The position numbers and the translations under genes were made by a program. Positions 1-8,836 of a stretch of DNA of 64,000 nt are shown one piece after another. Positions within the stretch are counted from its first letter, which is position 1. Every line of letters starts with the position of its first letter. Location: NCBI RefSeq assembly GCF_030929555.1, contig NZ_JAVFVT010000032.1, forward strand, positions 21,158 to 85,157, written 5' to 3'. The notes under the pieces are model-generated. The model ran no database searches and was not told the origin of the DNA. It saw only the letters and a program-made list of their open reading frames with translations. This stretch comes from Paenibacillus sp. LHD-117. GTDB lineage: Bacteria; Bacillota; Bacilli; Paenibacillales; Paenibacillaceae.

Positions 1-1
1 G

Positions 2-736
2 CTGCAGGAGGAAACGGATCTGCATCTTAAGTCGGGTGAGTCGCATGCCATTACGATTCCTGCTCATTCGATCCTATTGTATGAGGCCTATCCGGAAGGG
101 ACCGAGGTCATTCCAGGCGAGGGTGGAATCCCAAGCGAGCTATCCGCCACCCTCGACGGACCGAATGCCGTCGATGCAGGGGAAACGTTCCGGGTAACAT
201 TCGGTTTGAATGGCGTGGCGTCCAAGGTATTGGGGCAAGACATTACAATCGAGTATGATGCGGATGTGTTGGAATTTGTGTCTGCCGCATCGCTGCTAAA
301 TGGAGTCAAGCTAATAGAACCTATAAAGCATACGCCGGGCAAGCTGCAGATGATCCTGTTCAGTGAAGGGATCCGGAACGCCGTCAGCGGGAATGAGCAG
401 GTGTTGGAATTAACATTCACCGCGAAGGCTGCGGAACAGTCAGTGACGGGAACGGTGTCCGTATCGAAAGCGATACTGGGCGACGAGCATGGCGCCGAGT
501 CCGAGCCGAGCCTGTCTAGTTTAACGATACGTATTAACGGTGCGTCACCTGGAAATCCGATTGATTTGAACAACGATGGCAAGGTGACGATTGGAGATTT
601 GGCGATTGTGGCGGTTCATTACGGAAAGAATTCAACCAGCCCGGATTGGCAGCAATGGAAGAAGGCCGATCTGAGCGGTGACGGAGAGATCGGGCTTGAA
701 GACCTTGCAGCTGTAGCATCCAAGATATTGGAATAA
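2..736 (+). CDS. C-terminal part of a secreted cohesin-dockerin protein (5' end outside window)
   Basis: The reading frame is open from base 2 and stops at 736, so only the last about 244 residues are seen. The first about 30 residues look like the closing strand of a beta-sandwich, as found at the end of many glycoside hydrolases, so an enzyme is likely upstream but its family cannot be told. A cohesin-like domain follows (about nt 137-540; YD..VLEFVSA core and a LELTF strand), then a type I dockerin (nt 563-733) with two calcium loops starting DLNNDGKV and DLSGDGEI. This is the same tail found on nine other proteins in the window. A terminator hairpin follows directly. It probably belongs to the same extracellular complex; the cohesin and dockerin calls are solid, the enzyme identity is open. 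Confidence 0.85.
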   Translation: MQEETDLHLKSGESHAITIPAHSILLYEAYPEGTEVIPGEGGIPSELSATLDGPNAVDAGETFRVTFGLNGVASKVLGQDITIEYDADVLEFVSAASLLNGVKLIEPIKHTPGKLQMILFSEGIRNAVSGNEQVLELTFTAKAAEQSVTGTVSVSKAILGDEHGAESEPSLSSLTIRINGASPGNPIDLNNDGKVTIGDLAIVAVHYGKNSTSPDWQQWKKADLSGDGEIGLEDLAAVASKILE

Positions 737-744
737 GGACATCT

Positions 745-790
745 AAAGGGACATCCAGTCGGCGATCGACGGGATGTCCCTTTATGGTGG
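745..790. terminator. Bidirectional intrinsic terminator between convergent genes
   Basis: A 12-bp perfect inverted repeat (745-756 with 772-783, AAAGGGACATCC arm) has A-rich and T-rich edges. It lies between the stop of the cohesin-dockerin gene at 736 and the stop of the minus-strand kinase at 802, so it can serve both. Confidence 0.75.
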
Positions 791-801
791 ATCGCAAGGC
801 G

Positions 802-2589
802 TTAATCATGATGTTTGGAAGGAAATGCTAGCAGGATTGGCAGATTTATCCGAACCATGGTGCCGTTTCCGTGCCAGCTGTTGATCTCGATGCCGTAATC
901 CTTCCCGTAATGGAGGCGAACCCGGTCGTTCACGTTTTTAATGCCGATATGTTGGTTCGCAGAGCGGTCCCTGGAGCGCAAGGTATTCCTGAGCTGCTCC
1001 AGCCGCTCCAGCTCCATGCCGACGCCGTTGTCCGTCACGATAATCTCCATCTGCCGGTTCTCCCTGAGCACTGCCTGAATGACGACCTTACCTCCGCTCG
1101 CATGCGGCTCGAGGCCGTGAATCAGCGCATTCTCGACAATAGGCTGAATGATCATCTTCGGAATAAGGACGCCATGCAGCTCCTCCGCTGTATACTGCTC
1201 GAACTCGATTCTTCCCGGGAATCTTCCTTGATGAATCGTAATATAGGAGCCGATAATCTTCAGCTCCTCCTCCAGCGTCACCTCGTTCGTCCCCTTAATG
1301 CTATAGCGCAGCATCCGGCTTAAGGCTGCGGTCATTTCGTAAATGTCCCGATTTCCCTTCACAATGGCAATGCCCTTGATCGCATCGAGCGTATTGCTAA
1401 GAAAGTGAGGATTGATCTGACTCTGCAGGAACGACATCTCCGCGCGCTGCCGCTCGATGTCGACTTGATAGAGCTCGCCCGTCGTATCCAGCAGCTGCTG
1501 CGTTAGATCGTTTATCCGGTTCAGCATCGTGTTGAACTGGGTCGATATCACCTCGATCTCGGCGTAGCCCTCCAGCTCGACCTTCGAATGCAGCACCTCG
1601 AGATTGCCGCTCTTTAGCCGCTTCATAAATGCGATCAGCTTCCCAAGCGGCTTCAGTATATTCATCATCAGAATGGTATACGGAATCGTGACGAGCACGA
1701 GGGTCACGATCAGCATGATGTAGCTGGTGCGCTTCAGTACTTTCAGTTCCTTGATGAGATTGCCGATCGGAACGGCAGATAATATATTGCCGTTAATTTC
1801 CGGCAGAGCAAAGGATTGAATCGCATACGACTTCCCGCCTATCTTCTCGAGGACTGCGTTCTCCCCATAACCGGAATAGAGGGCTAGCCGTTCCTTGTCC
1901 AGATCCAGCACCATCCCCGCCGCGTTGGCGAAGGCCAGCTGGCCGTTCGTTCTGAGGTAGAAGCTTGTGCCCGACAACCTGGGAAACTTCTCGATCTCCG
2001 ATTGAATGGATTTGGCGTCGAGAACGACTGCAATAAAGCCGATTTTCTCTCCATACCGATACGTGTCGAGCGATGCGAACAGATTCATGCCGAAGAGGAA
2101 GGAATCATTGACAAGCGACGGATCATCCGTAATAAACCCGCCGTATTCGACGCTGACTTCATGTTCGTCCAGCTTGTCCATCAATCTTTGCGCCAGGCCG
2201 ATTTTGCCGGTCAGCGAGATGTGCTTGCCGGAAGCGTTCACAATAATAATGTCGCTTATATCAGGGTTGGTGCTTTGGATAACGCCCATTAGGCTATTTA
2301 CTTTCTTCGAAAGCTCGTACGTTCTCAGATTATCGCTCTCTGCCAGGAAGTCCTGCACGGTCGTGTCATAACCGAGATTAATCATAATCCCCGATATTTT
2401 GGCATAGTTGTCGGACACCCGCTGCTTCAGATTGGATACCAGCTCCATGTTATATTGCGTGTTCTGATTCACGATCACCTCGCTGGATTGCCGGAACGCC
2501 ACAATGCTGACCAGCGGGATGACGGCAAGGAGGATCACGCCGATCGCCAGCACCTGCGTTCGAATGGAAAGCTTGCTGAACGCTCTCAT
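802..2589 (-). CDS. YesM-type sensor histidine kinase
   Basis: Membrane sensor kinase of the LytS/YesM class that controls sugar-utilisation genes. From the start chosen here it has 595 residues: TM segment at about 10-32, an extracytoplasmic sensor of about 250 residues, TM2 at about 287-311, a HAMP linker, a His_kinase domain with phospho-acceptor H395 in a QINPHF motif, and a HATPase_c domain with N-box and DNGVGM. I prefer the ATG at 2589 (MRAFSK...) over an in-frame start at 2673, because 2589 overlaps the regulator's stop as ATGA and gives a normal membrane-entry N terminus. It is translationally coupled to the AraC-type regulator upstream of it on the same strand. The ligand is not known; a sugar cue is inferred from the neighbours. 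Confidence 0.9.
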   Translation of the reverse strand: MRAFSKLSIRTQVLAIGVILLAVIPLVSIVAFRQSSEVIVNQNTQYNMELVSNLKQRVSDNYAKISGIMINLGYDTTVQDFLAESDNLRTYELSKKVNSLMGVIQSTNPDISDIIIVNASGKHISLTGKIGLAQRLMDKLDEHEVSVEYGGFITDDPSLVNDSFLFGMNLFASLDTYRYGEKIGFIAVVLDAKSIQSEIEKFPRLSGTSFYLRTNGQLAFANAAGMVLDLDKERLALYSGYGENAVLEKIGGKSYAIQSFALPEINGNILSAVPIGNLIKELKVLKRTSYIMLIVTLVLVTIPYTILMMNILKPLGKLIAFMKRLKSGNLEVLHSKVELEGYAEIEVISTQFNTMLNRINDLTQQLLDTTGELYQVDIERQRAEMSFLQSQINPHFLSNTLDAIKGIAIVKGNRDIYEMTAALSRMLRYSIKGTNEVTLEEELKIIGSYITIHQGRFPGRIEFEQYTAEELHGVLIPKMIIQPIVENALIHGLEPHASGGKVVIQAVLRENRQMEIIVTDNGVGMELERLEQLRNTLRSRDRSANQHIGIKNVNDRVRLHYGKDYGIEINSWHGNGTMVRINLPILLAFPSKHHD

Positions 2590-4010
2590 CGCGATTCCCT
2601 GTACTGCGTCGGCGTCATGCCGTTCAGCCGTTTGAAGATGCGGGTGAAGTAAAAGTAGTCGTTGAAGCCGCATTTTTCGCCGATTTGGCTAATCGTCATG
2701 TCGGTCTCGGCCAGCAGCTTGCAGGCATACTGGATACGCTGACGGGACAAGTATTCCACGAAGTTTTCACCTACTTCTTTCTTGAACAGCTGCGACAAAT
2801 AAGTGGGGCTTAGGTAAAACTTGTCGGACAAGCTCTGGATCGATATTTCCTGATTGAAGTGATGATGGATATAGGTAAGGATTTCTTTGATGCGGTTATG
2901 CGTCACGCCGGCGAGCCTCGAGGACAACTCGTCGGATAGATGGTTCAGCGTATGCTTGACCAAATAATCGATCATGGCGTCGGAATGGCCATAATCGTAG
3001 TACAGCTGATCGTAGCCCTCCAGAAACCGGGCATTCGCCTTGACGCCTCCCCTTGTGAACAGGTACATGACCGTATTATAGATCATGTACGCATCCTTGA
3101 TCGTTAACGCGCTGCGGTGGAACAACGGCCGGCAGGACTCCATCACAAACACGAACCGCATACGATCCTTCTGGGCAAGCGCGCCGGCCAGCTCCGACAG
3201 CAGCTCGTCCCTCGTCGTCTCCAAAGTCGCAATCGGCCGATAAACGCCGCCTTTTCCTGTCGAGAAGCTGCCGTAGGCCGCTACGGATGCCGCTTCAAGC
3301 GATGCTTCCAGCCCGGCAGAACTTGCCGAGGAAGGGCCGATCCCGATGCTGTATTCGACGGCGCCGCCTGACAAGTCGAGCGAGCTCAGGAAGCTGTCGA
3401 CCAGATGGCTGTAGAGGAGGAAACCCACCCGTCTCTTATTCATGCGGAAGCGGATATGATGAATGTCACGGTGAAGCACGTGCACATAGCCTTGTACGAC
3501 AATCGGCGTGACGGGCATCACCGCGCTTGCCGGCATGCCGGCAGCCTTCAGCTTCTCCGCCAGCAATTGCTCGTTTCCGGAGCACAATATTTCATACAGC
3601 TCTTGAGCGTCTTGCTCCGGCTCCGGCCCGGAACGGTGCTTCAGCGACAGCGAGAGCTTGGCTAACATGCTCTCGATTTCCTCGATTTCGAACGGCTTCA
3701 GACAATAGCCGAAGGTGCCATAGTTGAGCGCCTTCTGGGCGTAAGCAAATTCCGCGTGGCCGCTGAGCACGGCGAATATCGTATGCGGGGAGATTTCCTT
3801 GCCGCGCTTGATTAACTCCAGTCCGTTCACGAGCGGCATCTTAATATCGGTCAGGACGAAGTCCGGCTGCAGCTTCTCGATCAGCTCCAGCCCTTCCTGA
3901 CCGTTCTCCGCTTCTCCCACGACTTGAAAGCCACATGTTTCCCAGCGTACGCCGGCTTTGATCCCCTCTACAATCCATCGTTCATCATCGACGATTACCG
4001 CTTTGTACAC
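2586..4010 (-). CDS. YesN-type AraC-family response regulator
   Basis: Cytoplasmic transcription regulator of 474 residues. The N-terminal receiver has the acidic pair VDDE and phospho-acceptor D55 in a TDIKMP motif. A long middle region follows, then a C-terminal AraC double helix-turn-helix (about residues 375-474, with the typical CGFNDYFYFTRIFKR motif). I choose the GTG at 4010, which follows an AAAGGGGG ribosome site at good spacing, over the further in-frame start at 4046. Its stop overlaps the kinase ATG, so the two form a classical YesN/YesM pair. It is divergent from the beta-helix gene at 4221 and may regulate that gene through the 210-bp shared upstream region, or the glycan cluster in trans; this is inference. 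Confidence 0.9.
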   Translation of the reverse strand: MYKAVIVDDERWIVEGIKAGVRWETCGFQVVGEAENGQEGLELIEKLQPDFVLTDIKMPLVNGLELIKRGKEISPHTIFAVLSGHAEFAYAQKALNYGTFGYCLKPFEIEEIESMLAKLSLSLKHRSGPEPEQDAQELYEILCSGNEQLLAEKLKAAGMPASAVMPVTPIVVQGYVHVLHRDIHHIRFRMNKRRVGFLLYSHLVDSFLSSLDLSGGAVEYSIGIGPSSASSAGLEASLEAASVAAYGSFSTGKGGVYRPIATLETTRDELLSELAGALAQKDRMRFVFVMESCRPLFHRSALTIKDAYMIYNTVMYLFTRGGVKANARFLEGYDQLYYDYGHSDAMIDYLVKHTLNHLSDELSSRLAGVTHNRIKEILTYIHHHFNQEISIQSLSDKFYLSPTYLSQLFKKEVGENFVEYLSRQRIQYACKLLAETDMTISQIGEKCGFNDYFYFTRIFKRLNGMTPTQYRESR

Positions 4011-4108
4011 AGCAAAGCCCCCTTTACAGCAATCGTACCCGAGCATCCTCGCGGTTTCGTATAGAAAAAAATAAGATAAATATGCGTAAAACTATGATTT
4101 CGAAAAAA

Positions 4109-4122
4109 AGTAAGCACTTTCA
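4109..4122. promoter_or_regulatory. cre-like operator (partial palindrome)
   Basis: AGTAAGCACTTTCA matches one arm and the centre of the CcpA operator form TGAAAGCGCTTTCA. It sits between the divergent regulator and beta-helix genes. Closely similar to the perfect palindrome at 11464. A TATAAT-like -10 lies at 4180-4185 but no good -35 is visible. Confidence 0.45.
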
Positions 4123-4220
4123 TAATAATGAACAATGATTACACCATTTTATCTATACAATGCAAAGCTAATTATTCATTATAATATGGCTGAATATATG
4201 ATGGAAGGGGTTGTAGGAAG

Positions 4221-6218
4221 ATGTTGTTACCGGTAAAAAGTGGATTGAGCGCGTTGCTTGTGTTTGTGATGGTTTTGGCTGCATGGCCTGTAAGCGTTGC
4301 CAAAGTGCATGCGCAGAACGCGACGTATTATGTCGATTCGGTTGGCGGGAACGACGGCAATAATGGATTGTCCCAGAGTTCGGCATGGAAGACGCTTGCC
4401 AATGTGAATGCGGCGGTCTTCGGCCCGGGCGACCGGATCTTGTTCAAGGCCGGCGGCGTGTGGAACGGGGAGCTATGGCCGAAGGGCTCTGGCGCAAGCG
4501 GGAATCCGATCATAATCGATATGTACGGAACCGGCAGCAAGCCCGCGTTTGTGGGCAGTCAGACATCCAATCAGACGCTGAAGCTGTCCAATCAGGAGTA
4601 TTGGGAGATCAACAACCTCGATATTTCCGCCAATTACAGCGATTCGTTCACGCGGCGCGGCATTTATGTCCATGCCAAGGATTTCGGCACGATAGATCAC
4701 TTGTATTTCTACAATCTCGTCATTCATGACATATGGCCGAATATCCCTCACACGAACAACAATACAGCCAAGGATACCGGCGGCATGTTCTTCCAAATCG
4801 AGGGGGGAACGACGGTAACAAATTTCAACGACATTCGGATCGAAAACAACACGATTCGCGATTTGGACCGCGAAGCCATTACGCTGACTTGGACCTCTTG
4901 GTCGAACCGAACGGGAGAGACGGGCGGCTTGGGCCCATGGACGGGCAGTACGAACGTGGTTATCCGGAACAATTTCATGTCCAATATCGGCGGAGACGGC
5001 ATCGTCGCGCAGGGGCTTCAATCGCCGCTGATCGAATACAACACGATCGACGGCTTCGGCTCCCGCAATTACAACGTCAGTTACAACGCCGGCATGTGGG
5101 CGTACTCTACGGATGACGCCGTGTTTCAATACAACGAAGCGTACAACGGGAAAACGACGAAGGACGGCATGGCGTGGGACGCCGACGCCAGAACGAACCG
5201 CACGTTGTTCCAATACAATTACAGCCATGACAACGAAGGCGGAGCGATGCTTTTCATCAGCTACGGAACGGAATATTCGCGCGACGCGGTCTACCGTTAC
5301 AATATTAGCCAGAACGACCGCAACTATCTCATTACGGCGACGAACCCGATTAATGCAAGCTTGTATAATAACGTGTTCTACGTCAAAAGCGATATAACCG
5401 CCAGAATGTTCAATACGAACAGCGGCACGGCTTCGTTTAAAAACAATATTTTCTATTACATGGGCAATACGACGGCAAATAGCTGGGGAGTTTCCTATAC
5501 CTACAGCAACAATACCTTCTTCGGCAATTTTTCTTCGACGCCTAACGACCCGAATAAGCTGACGACGGATCCGAAGTTCGTTAATCCCGGAACAGGAGGG
5601 ATCGGACGAAGCACGCTGGCGGGTTATCAGCTGCAGAGCGATTCGCCTTCCGTCAACAGCGGCATTGCTGTTGGGGGCAACGGCGGACGCGACTTCTGGG
5701 GCAATCCGTTGTATGCGGGCAGCCCGGACCGCGGCATGCACGAGCACCCGGCGGGAACGGCAATGCCGACAAACGTTGCGGCCGGCAAGCCGGCGACCTC
5801 CAGCAGCTTTATCAACAATCCGGAACGCGTGACGGACGGAGTGACGAGCCCCGCAAGCAGCTACGCCGGATTGGATCAAGGTCTGCAGTGGACGAAGATC
5901 GATCTGGGAGCCGTCTATAATGTGAGCGAAGTCAAGCTGTGGAGATATTACGACGGAGGCAGAACGTATAAGGATGTCATCGTTCAGCTGTCGAATGACC
6001 CTAACTTCGCAAGCGGCGTGACGACCGTGTTCAACAACGACGGCAATAACAGCGCCGGCTTTGGAGTTGGAACGAATGCGGAGTATGCGGAGACGGCCTC
6101 CGGCAAGTCGATCGCCTTCGCTCCGGCTTTGGCCCGCTACGTAAGGATTTGGTCGAACGGCAGCTCAGTGAATGTCTGGAATCACCTCGTAGAAGCTCAA
6201 GTGATGGGTACACCCTAA
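4221..6218 (+). CDS. Secreted right-handed beta-helix protein with C-terminal F5/8 type C (CBM32-like) domain
   Basis: Secreted protein of 665 residues with a clear signal peptide (about 1-31, ending in AHAQ-like VHAQ). Residues about 34-510 begin with a YYVDSVGGNDGNNG motif, typical of pectate-lyase-fold proteins, and contain repeated Asn-rich IENNTIRD / IRNNFMSN rungs of a parallel beta-helix. Residues about 520-665 look like a discoidin/F5-8 type C sugar-binding module (NVAAGKPATSS...; VTDG; DLG). It is probably a polysaccharide lyase or glycoside hydrolase, but the fold does not fix the substrate. Unlike the later enzymes it has no cohesin or dockerin, so it would be a free secreted protein. 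It is followed after 15 bp by the foldase gene, suggesting one operon. Confidence 0.8.
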   Translation: MLLPVKSGLSALLVFVMVLAAWPVSVAKVHAQNATYYVDSVGGNDGNNGLSQSSAWKTLANVNAAVFGPGDRILFKAGGVWNGELWPKGSGASGNPIIIDMYGTGSKPAFVGSQTSNQTLKLSNQEYWEINNLDISANYSDSFTRRGIYVHAKDFGTIDHLYFYNLVIHDIWPNIPHTNNNTAKDTGGMFFQIEGGTTVTNFNDIRIENNTIRDLDREAITLTWTSWSNRTGETGGLGPWTGSTNVVIRNNFMSNIGGDGIVAQGLQSPLIEYNTIDGFGSRNYNVSYNAGMWAYSTDDAVFQYNEAYNGKTTKDGMAWDADARTNRTLFQYNYSHDNEGGAMLFISYGTEYSRDAVYRYNISQNDRNYLITATNPINASLYNNVFYVKSDITARMFNTNSGTASFKNNIFYYMGNTTANSWGVSYTYSNNTFFGNFSSTPNDPNKLTTDPKFVNPGTGGIGRSTLAGYQLQSDSPSVNSGIAVGGNGGRDFWGNPLYAGSPDRGMHEHPAGTAMPTNVAAGKPATSSSFINNPERVTDGVTSPASSYAGLDQGLQWTKIDLGAVYNVSEVKLWRYYDGGRTYKDVIVQLSNDPNFASGVTTVFNNDGNNSAGFGVGTNAEYAETASGKSIAFAPALARYVRIWSNGSSVNVWNHLVEAQVMGTP

Positions 6219-6233
6219 GGAAGGGTGAACGAA

Positions 6234-7280
6234 ATGAGAAAGTTTGCGATAGCTGCGGGAGCGATATGCCTGCTGGCGAGCATTGGATGGAGCATCGGAT
6301 GGAGCATCGGATGGAGCATCAGGGGCAGCCATGCTGCACCCGATGCTCCCGTAGCAATCGTGGATGGACTGGAGGTATCGACGCAGGAGTTCAAAGCGGC
6401 AATGGCGCTGGAGCGAACGGCCGTCATTCAATCCTTCCAGTCGAAGAACGGCGCAGAGTACGGTAAAGGCTTCTGGCAGAAGGCGTATGACGGCGTCACG
6501 CCGCTGGACGTGCTCAAGGACAGAGCAATGGATGATATCGTGCGCATCAAGGTTCAGCAGGCGGAGTCGCTCCGGCATGGAATTGAAACGCCGGTCACGT
6601 ACGAGCAGTTTCTGATCCAATGGAAGAAGGAGAACGAGCGCCGGAAGGAAGCGGTGCTGGCGGGCGAAGTGATCTACGGGCCCGTGGAATACAGCGAAGA
6701 GGATTATTACCGCCATATGCTCAGCAACTTGGTGATCGGGCTCAAGGGTGAACTCACGGCGGACGAACTGAATCCGAAGCCTTCCGAGATTGAAGCTTAC
6801 TATGAGGCGAACCAGGATGTTCGGTTCAAAAAGCCGGATGCCATGACGATTCGCAAGGTTCTTATTCCTCATTCGGCGTCCTTGCAAGAGGAAGCGCGGG
6901 CTGCGGCGGAATCCGTTAGAGCCGCAGCCGAGCGGACCGGCTTATCGAAAGCGGCCGCCGAATGGGATCTGGAGCTGACGGAGCAGAGGTTCAGCGAAGC
7001 CACCGAAAGGAACGACCGAAAATATGATGCGGAATTGGCGGAGGCAGCGGAAGGGCTCGCGGTTGGTGAAATAAGCGGGATCGTCGCTTTGCCGGACGGT
7101 TATGCTCTTATGGAATGTCTGGAGCGGGAAGAAGGAGGCTATTATCCGTTAGAAGAAGCAACGGAGGATATCCGGTTTCTTCTGACGGATCTCAAATATG
7201 AGGAATGGCTGGAAAAAGCAGTGCAGGAAGCGGACTTGACCGCCTATGCGGAGGCGCTCGCGAAGATCGAGGCGGAATAA
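6234..7280 (+). CDS. Secreted PrsA/SurA-like peptidyl-prolyl isomerase-type foldase
   Basis: A 348-residue exported protein. A signal sequence (about 1-30) contains a SIGW repeat. It is followed by a SurA/PrsA-type N-terminal helical region (VDGLEVSTQEFKAAM, long charged helices) and a weak parvulin-like region (about 205-300: ADAMTIRKV-like start and a PDGYALMECLEREEG strand). It may help fold exported enzymes outside the membrane. No lipobox Cys is seen, so anchoring would be by an uncleaved signal or not at all. I pick ATG 6234 because AAGGAAGGG lies 7-8 nt upstream; the in-frame GTG at 6225 has no room for a ribosome site. It is coupled to the beta-helix gene, with a terminator hairpin downstream. 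Parvulin activity is uncertain because the catalytic domain is divergent. Confidence 0.7.
   Translation: MRKFAIAAGAICLLASIGWSIGWSIGWSIRGSHAAPDAPVAIVDGLEVSTQEFKAAMALERTAVIQSFQSKNGAEYGKGFWQKAYDGVTPLDVLKDRAMDDIVRIKVQQAESLRHGIETPVTYEQFLIQWKKENERRKEAVLAGEVIYGPVEYSEEDYYRHMLSNLVIGLKGELTADELNPKPSEIEAYYEANQDVRFKKPDAMTIRKVLIPHSASLQEEARAAAESVRAAAERTGLSKAAAEWDLELTEQRFSEATERNDRKYDAELAEAAEGLAVGEISGIVALPDGYALMECLEREEGGYYPLEEATEDIRFLLTDLKYEEWLEKAVQEADLTAYAEALAKIEAE
6282..6317 (+). repeat. Three tandem 12-bp units inside a signal peptide
   Basis: Units at 6282-6293, 6294-6305 and 6306-6317 (ATyGGATGGAGC) encode repeated SIGW/IGWS in the hydrophobic core of the foldase signal sequence. Being in multiples of three, copy change by slippage would alter signal length without breaking the frame. 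Confidence 0.85.
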
Positions 7281-7302
7281 GCGGCGGCAAGCCGCAGCTA
7301 TT

Positions 7303-7337
7303 GGCATTCCCCGCGCTGCCGGGGAATGCCTCTTCCT
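7303..7337 (+). terminator. Intrinsic terminator after the foldase gene
   Basis: An 11-bp inverted repeat (7303-7313 with 7320-7330, GGCATTCCCCG arm) has a short loop and only a weak pyrimidine tail (TCTTCCT). Confidence 0.55.
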
Positions 7338-7543
7338 GCCTTAAGGCAGGCATGCATATAGGATTGAGAGAATGATATTGCAGAGTGGAGCGAAGAAAGA
7401 TGAAAATTCATCACAATCGCCCAGGATACTCCCGTCTTCTGTAAGCGGGGGAGGAATGGGCGTCAGGCGTTAGCCTGAATGAGAATTTGTATGTTTTTGT
7501 TCTCCCTACTATGCTAAAATAAGGATAGAAAGGAGGCGAACAT

Positions 7544-8668
7544 ACGATCGTAACTGTAACGGCAAAAATAAAAATAAAACCGTCAGAAAGCCAAATCGAG
7601 GCGCTGTATCAGACGATGACCGCTTTTCGGCAAGGCTGCAATTTTGTCTCTGCCCTTGTGTTCGATACGAGAGAGCTCGGGCAGTCTGCCCTGCACCGAA
7701 TGACGTATCATTCCCTTCGCAGCACGCTGGGTCTGCGCTCACAAATGGCCCAGTCGGTGATGAAAACCGCGATTGCCAGATACAAGACCCTTCGGAGTAA
7801 CGGCCATGTCAGGACGTTGGTACGCTTTAAGAAACCGGAATATGATCTGGTCTGGCATCGGGATTATTCGTTGAACCTGGGCGCTCAACTGTTCTCTGTC
7901 AATACGTTGCAGGGCCGTATCAAGGTCCCTTTCGAAGCGAAAGGAATGGAAGCTTATTTCGACGGTTCTTGGACATTCGGGACAGCTAAGCTGGTCTGTA
8001 AAAAGCGGAAGTGGTATTTGCATATTCCCGTGTCGAAAGAAATAGCTGTCCCTGAGCGGATGGAGATCGAACAAGTCGTGGGCGTTGATCTGGGCATCAA
8101 CTTTGTAGCCACAGCGTATGACAGTGATGGCCAAACCGTATTCTTTCGAGGAAGGCAGCTCAAACAAAAACGAGCGAACTACAAAAGGTTGCGTTCAGAG
8201 CTGCAACGCAAACAAACGCCGTCGTCCCGTCGCAGGCTGAAGCAAATCGGAGAACGAGAAAACCGCTGGATGACTGATGTGAATCATCAAGTTAGTAGGG
8301 CACTCGTGATCCGGTATGGGGCGAATACACTGTTTGTACTGGAGGATTTGACAGGGATTCGGGGGGCAACGGAAAGGGTCAGGCGAAAACATCGATATGT
8401 AACGGTATCGTGGGCGTTCCGCCAGCTTCGCGAGATGGTGACGTACAAGTCGCGGCTTGCGAAGGCGATGACCATTGCCGTAGATCCCAAGCACACCTCG
8501 CAAGCCTGTCCGGTATGCGGCCATACGGCAAAAGGAAATCGGGATAAACGGGGGCATCGATTCCGTTGCCTGGCCTGTGGCTATGAAAGTAATGATGACC
8601 GGATCGGTGCGATGAATCTCTGTCTGAAGGGAAAAGAGTACCTTCTTGAAGGTGCGGGCTTAGCATGA
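7544..8668 (+). CDS. tnpB: TnpB RNA-guided nuclease (IS605 OrfB family)
   Basis: Programmable nuclease of IS200/IS605 elements, about 374 residues. RuvC-like acidic residues are visible: D182 in GVDLGIN, E267 in LEDLTG and D352 in NDDRIGAMNL. The zinc finger is complete (CPVCG ... CLACG). Homology begins before the first ATG (7616): in-frame codons from 7547 read IVTVTAKIKIKPSE, the typical N terminus. An AGGAGG site (7531-7536) lies just upstream, but the codon where ATG is expected is ACG at 7544. Either an unusual start is used or a point mutation has removed the start and translation begins at the internal ATG 7616, which would delete part of the first strand. No tnpA partner is present, so mobility would need one in trans. 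Confidence 0.88.
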   Translation, partial: TIVTVTAKIKIKPSESQIEALYQTMTAFRQGCNFVSALVFDTRELGQSALHRMTYHSLRSTLGLRSQMAQSVMKTAIARYKTLRSNGHVRTLVRFKKPEYDLVWHRDYSLNLGAQLFSVNTLQGRIKVPFEAKGMEAYFDGSWTFGTAKLVCKKRKWYLHIPVSKEIAVPERMEIEQVVGVDLGINFVATAYDSDGQTVFFRGRQLKQKRANYKRLRSELQRKQTPSSRRRLKQIGERENRWMTDVNHQVSRALVIRYGANTLFVLEDLTGIRGATERVRRKHRYVTVSWAFRQLREMVTYKSRLAKAMTIAVDPKHTSQACPVCGHTAKGNRDKRGHRFRCLACGYESNDDRIGAMNLCLKGKEYLLEGAGLA

Positions 8669-8836
8669 CTAGGCTTGCAGGGTAGCTGTCAGTCTGCCCA
8701 TCGGTAGGCGTATGCTTACCGAGGATGTAACATCACGTTCTTTGGAACGCCAAAAGATCGGAGTCGTAGAGACGTTTGTACGATCGGGTCGTTACAAGCT
8801 CCCACTTCAAACGATAGTTAAGTGGGGGTCATTGAC
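8600..8836 (+). ncRNA. Predicted omega RNA (reRNA) region of the TnpB element
   Basis: In this family the guide RNA scaffold spans the 3' end of tnpB through the right end, with the guide taken from sequence just past the element. The 168 bp after the tnpB stop hold no gene and several short stems (for example 8697-8720, CGGTAGGCGTATGCTTACCG) plus the right-end hairpin. The current guide would start at 8837 in the GH20 pseudogene. Limits are inferred from family knowledge. Confidence 0.45.

Larger units (their letters stand above)
7380..8836 (+). mobile_element. IS200/IS605-family TnpB-only element (IS1341-like); left end approximate
   Basis: The element carries one intact tnpB and no tnpA. 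The right end has the family's imperfect hairpin (CCCACTT at 8801-8807 with AAGTGGG at 8820-8826) and closes with GGGGGTCATTGAC at about 8836. Immediately afterwards the coding frame of a GH20 hexosaminidase resumes (VTGL...). The left end is not certain; a stem (ACTCCCG... with ...CGGGGGAG, about 7431-7455) may be the left hairpin. No target duplication is expected in this family and none is seen. Confidence 0.75.

Noticed and set aside
4473..5879. 468-codon open frame on the minus strand
   Set aside because: Lies entirely antisense to the beta-helix gene, has no domain-like sequence and reflects codon bias of the real gene.
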